Translations under genes and position numbers: made by a program | NCBI GenBank assembly: GCA_022565015.1 | Contig: JADFKI010000170.1 | Span: forward strand, 1 to 8,192 | DNA length: 8,192 nucleotides | Origin: Chloroflexota bacterium | GTDB lineage: Bacteria; Chloroflexota; Dehalococcoidia; Lucifugimonadales; JADFKI01 | Direction of reading: 5' to 3' | Notes under the pieces: generated by a model | Seen by the model: only the letters and a program-made list of their open reading frames with translations | Database searches by the model: none | What the model was told of the DNA's origin: nothing | Shown: positions 6,601 through 8,192 of the stretch, piece by piece | Layout: each line of letters starts with the position of its first letter | Numbering within the stretch: position 1 is the first letter of the stretch

Positions 6601-7097
6601 TAGGCGTATTCGGCTCCCATCAGGCAGGCCACCGGGCGCTGCTTACTCTCGGATAGCTCGAAGGCCGTCGAAATCCGGTCTACGTCGTCGTCGGTCTCGA
6701 CCAGGAAGAAGTCGATGTCCCAGGCGTCGAGGATCTTCTCGGTGAACCTTGCGGCGGAGTCGGGTGTGACCCCGTGCCGGGTCCATCCACGATACCCGAT
6801 CATCATGACCATGGGGAAATTGATGTCCAGGCCCAGACCTCTGATCGAGTCGCCGGACTCGAACATGCCCGTGTTCTGGATAAGCACGACCGGCTTCTTG
6901 CCGCCGACCCACAGGCCCGCCGCCACGGCCATGCTCTCGCCCTCCCTGCACACGGGGACCAGCTCCATGTTGGTATCCTCCATCATCTGGTTGTACATGA
7001 AGTTCGTCTCGCTGTCGGGCAGCCAGACCACGTGAGTGACCCCGTTCTTGCTAAGCTCGCCCAGGATGGCGCTGGGGGTCAGTGAAAGCTCTGCCAT
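6600..7097 (-). CDS. Pyrimidine-binding subunit of sulfopyruvate/phosphonopyruvate decarboxylase-like enzyme (ComD-like)
   Basis: A 165-residue N-terminal (PYR-domain) half of a thiamine-diphosphate decarboxylase, the partner of the gene it overlaps by one base. The cofactor-activating glutamate is Glu52 in CREGESMAVAAG, nine residues before the glycine as in other ThDP enzymes. LIQNTGMFESGDSIRGL matches the 'QNSG' region of ComD proteins, and MMIGYRGW the strand after it. Together the two chains make the length of one minimal decarboxylase lacking the middle domain. In methanogens this pair makes sulfoacetaldehyde for coenzyme M. In bacteria related pairs act on phosphonopyruvate or on unknown 2-oxo acids. 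No phosphoenolpyruvate mutase or sulfolactate gene is in view to decide. A strong promoter at 7149-7178 precedes it, with AAGGA 10 nt before the ATG. Confidence 0.87.
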   Translation of the reverse strand: MAELSLTPSAILGELSKNGVTHVVWLPDSETNFMYNQMMEDTNMELVPVCREGESMAVAAGLWVGGKKPVVLIQNTGMFESGDSIRGLGLDINFPMVMMIGYRGWTRHGVTPDSAARFTEKILDAWDIDFFLVETDDDVDRISTAFELSESKQRPVACLMGAEYA

Positions 7098-7148
7098 GGC
7101 TTACAAATCCTTTCGTTTTGACACATTAAGGGAATGTTGGATGAGGCC

Positions 7149-7178
7149 ATTATATTTGGTGCCTAAATCGCCGGTCAA
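7149..7178 (-). promoter_or_regulatory. Near-consensus sigma70-type promoter of the comDE-like operon
   Basis: On the minus strand, TTGACC (7173-7178, 5 of 6) and a perfect TATAAT (7149-7154) are 18 bp apart. Transcription would start near 7142, giving a leader of about 45 nt. A small inverted repeat ACATT-AAGGG-AATGT at 7123-7137 lies in that leader and could be an operator or a weak RNA hairpin. Confidence 0.7.
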
Positions 7179-7206
7179 CCTAGTCGTGAGAACGTGCGTG
7201 CCGGTC

Positions 7207-7249
7207 ACCCCCATCCTAGCCTTCTCCAAAAAGGGGGAAGAGACTTTTG
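7207..7249 (+). repeat. Dispersed hairpin repeat, copy A
   Basis: A CCCCCATCCTAGCCTTCTCC arm, a short A-rich loop, then GGGGGAAGAGACTTTTG. The arms are roughly complementary. It resembles the 'CCCTCACCCTAACCCTCTCC ... GGGAGAGGG' intergenic repeats common in many bacterial genomes. Two further copies lie at 7433-7618 (split) and 7641-7686 (inverted). Confidence 0.5.
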
Positions 7250-7325
7250 TTCCCCTTTCAGTCAAGAGGCATACTGTCACACTATAGGTTCGACCCTGCC
7301 CTTCCCAGATATTCATTTCGAGGAG

Positions 7326-7341
7326 TCCCGACGCGTCGGGA
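7326..7341. repeat. Perfect 16-bp palindrome, copy 1 of the TCCGAC family
   Basis: TCCCGACGCGTCGGGA is its own reverse complement and is preceded by GAGGAG. The same core with a C-to-G change recurs at 7543-7558 and 7577-7592. Confidence 0.7.
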
Positions 7342-7542
7342 TGAGCTAAGCATATTCGGACCTTTTCCCCTCGCTTTCAACGAAGAGGGCGCGCTATGGC
7401 ACGACCTTCGTTGCGAATACGATACGGCGACGCCCCCTCATCCCAACCTTCTCCTCCGACTCCTTTACATGAATATCTTCGCCCGACTCTTATCAGGATT
7501 TATCTTCGGGCTCTCCGACTCCGTATTTTGATTATCTTCGGA

Positions 7543-7558
7543 GTCCGATTCATCGGAC
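7543..7558. repeat. Palindrome, copy 2 of the TCCGAC family
   Basis: GTCCGAT-TC-ATCGGAC is a perfect 7-bp stem with a 2-base loop. It differs from copy 3 by a compensated pair of changes in the stem (T/A for C/G), which is what selection for pairing would leave. Confidence 0.7.
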
Positions 7559-7576
7559 CGATCTTCTATCGGAGGA

Positions 7577-7592
7577 GTCCGACACGTCGGAC
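7577..7592. repeat. Palindrome, copy 3 of the TCCGAC family
   Basis: GTCCGAC-AC-GTCGGAC is a perfect 7-bp stem with a 2-base loop, preceded by GGAGGA. It lies 18 bp after copy 2. Confidence 0.7.
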
Positions 7593-7640
7593 CACCAGGG
7601 GAGAAGGAGACATTTATGTGCAGTTGGTCCTGCTGCACGC

Positions 7641-7686
7641 CTGAAAGTCCTCCCTCCCCTCGCGGGAGGGAGTTAGAGGGAGGGGG
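7641..7686 (-). repeat. Dispersed hairpin repeat, copy C, inverted
   Basis: On the minus strand this reads CCCCCTCCCTCTAACTCC, loop, GGGGAGGGAGGACTTTC, the same plan as copies A and B. Its core is a perfect 9-bp stem, CTCCCTCCC (7650-7658) with GGGAGGGAG (7664-7672), around a 5-base loop. It lies 54 bp after the stop of the zinc dehydrogenase on that strand, so it may form a transcript-end hairpin, but no T-run follows. Confidence 0.55.
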
Positions 7687-7740
7687 CTCCTTTGCACGAC
7701 TTTCCCTGCAAGCACGGTGGAGGAGAGGTCCAACCAACCC

Positions 7741-8192
7741 TCACATGCTCATGACCACTTTGACGACCAGGTCGTCGCGGTTCTCGTACATGTCGTACGC
7801 CCGCTGGACCTCGTCGAACTTGATATTATGGGTGACCATCTCACCAGGGTCCCACCAGCCGCGCGCCTTCAGTTCGATCATGTTCTCGATGTGAGTTATG
7901 GCATCGCCGCTGGCAGCGCCCACCGTCGGAATAATCGTGGGCAGGTTTCTCATCCACAGGTCCGACTCGATAGACGTCTTGCTGCCGGGCGCTCCGCCCT
8001 GGACGCCGAATATGATCACCTTGCCGAACTTGGTGACGAGTCTCAGCACGGCCTCCAGCGTATCCGGGTAGCCCGCGGCCTCGACCGCGATGTCGGCGCC
8101 GCGCCCGCCCGTAATCTCAGTGACCGCTTCGTCCAGCTTGTCCTTCGTGGGATTAATGGTATGGGTCGCGCCGAACTTCTTGGAGAACTCCA
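7741..8192 (-). CDS. Zinc-binding alcohol dehydrogenase family protein, C-terminal part (5' end outside window)
   Basis: The last 149 residues of a medium-chain dehydrogenase/reductase; the frame is open to the window edge. Visible is the second half of the Rossmann domain: KKFGATHTINPTKDKL, then GGRGADIAVEAAGYPDTLEA, in which the GADIAVEAAG strand is a hallmark, followed by LVTKFGKVIIFGV. The end (NIKFDEVQRAYDMYENRDD, LVVKVVMSM) matches the usual C-terminus, where a helix packs back on the catalytic domain. The zinc ligands and the GxGxxG motif belong to the missing N-terminal part. The family oxidises alcohols or polyols with NAD(P)+, of the threonine, sorbitol or alcohol dehydrogenase kind; the substrate is not readable here. 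A methionine at 8049 is internal and is not a start. Confidence 0.93.
   Translation of the reverse strand, partial: EFSKKFGATHTINPTKDKLDEAVTEITGGRGADIAVEAAGYPDTLEAVLRLVTKFGKVIIFGVQGGAPGSKTSIESDLWMRNLPTIIPTVGAASGDAITHIENMIELKARGWWDPGEMVTHNIKFDEVQRAYDMYENRDDLVVKVVMSM

Larger units (their letters stand above)
7475..7592 (+). repeat. Degenerate tandem run of ATCTTCG-headed units
   Basis: The heptamer ATCTTCG starts at 7475, 7502 and 7534, and a variant ATCTTCT at 7561, giving spacings of 27, 32 and 27 bp. Each unit carries a CCGACT or TCCGA core further along. Units 3 and 4 contain the complete palindromes. Confidence 0.45.
7433..7618 (+). repeat. Dispersed hairpin repeat, copy B, split by inserted palindromes
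   Basis: The left arm CCCCCTCATCCCAACCTTCT begins at 7433, and the right arm GGGGAGAAGGAGACATTTAT lies at 7598-7617. Together they match copy A, but about 143 bp containing two TCCGAC palindromes and the ATCTTCG units separate them. The arrangement looks like insertion into a pre-existing repeat, though independent half copies cannot be excluded. Confidence 0.4.
7098..7740. other. 643-bp non-coding interval made largely of repeats and palindromes
   Basis: No credible gene is visible here. The right edge of the comDE-like operon supplies its promoter (7149-7178). The remainder holds three copies of a pyrimidine-rich hairpin repeat, three GTCCGAC-type palindromes and a degenerate run of ATCTTCG-headed units, described separately. 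Short open frames across it translate into proline/serine/arginine-rich low-complexity strings, as repeat DNA does. Confidence 0.8.

Noticed and set aside
7101..7316. 71-aa minus-strand open frame before the comDE-like operon
   Set aside because: It covers the near-consensus promoter and repeat copy A, and has no visible domain.
7475..7600. Possible CRISPR array or tRNA-like structure in the repeat cluster
   Set aside because: Units are unequal and degenerate with no conserved repeat/unique spacer alternation, and no cloverleaf or cas gene is visible.
7465..7737. 90-aa minus-strand open frame
   Set aside because: It translates the palindromes and hairpin repeats into low-complexity residues (PPPSNSLPRGEGG, DRSDESDSED), a known type of repeat-derived false gene.

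Overview
The window is a gene-dense stretch of bacterial chromosome, GC-rich (roughly 60% by eye), with frequent TTG and GTG starts preceded by GGAG-type ribosome binding sites. The gene mix is a thioredoxin-like 2Fe-2S ferredoxin, a short-chain dehydrogenase (SDR), a zinc-type alcohol dehydrogenase, a large Abhydrolase_10-type hydrolase, a split ComDE-like thiamine-diphosphate decarboxylase, and a Vms1-like peptidyl-tRNA hydrolase. This, together with the GTCCGAC palindromes, fits an uncultured Chloroflexota genome such as the SAR202/Dehalococcoidia lineage. That assignment is an inference from gene content. No rRNA, tRNA, phage, transposase or CRISPR array is visible.

Layout. (1) 1-112, +: probable tail of an unidentified protein. 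(2) 121-468, -: ferredoxin with unusual cysteine spacing and a good sigma70-like promoter at 529-557. (3) 691-1461, +: SDR oxidoreductase. (4) 1632-2387, -: VLRF1-family release factor/peptidyl-tRNA hydrolase, lying 78 bp downstream of (5) 2466-4457, -: Abhydrolase_10-like hydrolase, whose start is re-set to a TTG behind a perfect GGAGG. (6) 4666-5286, +: exported, cysteine-free, beta-rich orphan protein, divergent from the hydrolase. (7) 5486-5935, +: ribose-5-phosphate isomerase B, with a pair of long direct repeats in its promoter region. (8) 5969-6008: strong hairpin-plus-T8 terminator between convergent units. (9) 6019-6600 and 6600-7097, -: a two-gene operon for the C- and N-terminal halves of a sulfopyruvate/phosphonopyruvate decarboxylase-like enzyme, overlapping by one base (TAATG) and driven by a near-consensus promoter at 7149-7178. 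(10) 7098-7740: a 643-bp non-coding interval full of palindromes and degenerate dispersed repeats. (11) 7741 to the window end, -: C-terminal half of a zinc-binding dehydrogenase.

How the genes fit together. Most transcription units are one or two genes long and alternate in direction, so no single pathway runs through the window. The real operon is the comDE-like pair. The hydrolase and VLRF1 genes may be co-transcribed, but no functional link is obvious. The items most worth a second look are the bacterial VLRF1 homologue, the ferredoxin cysteine pattern, the direct repeats before rpiB, the ComDE-like pair in an apparent bacterium, and the layered repeat cluster at 7200-7690. I do not see a clear multi-gene novel defence or mobile system.
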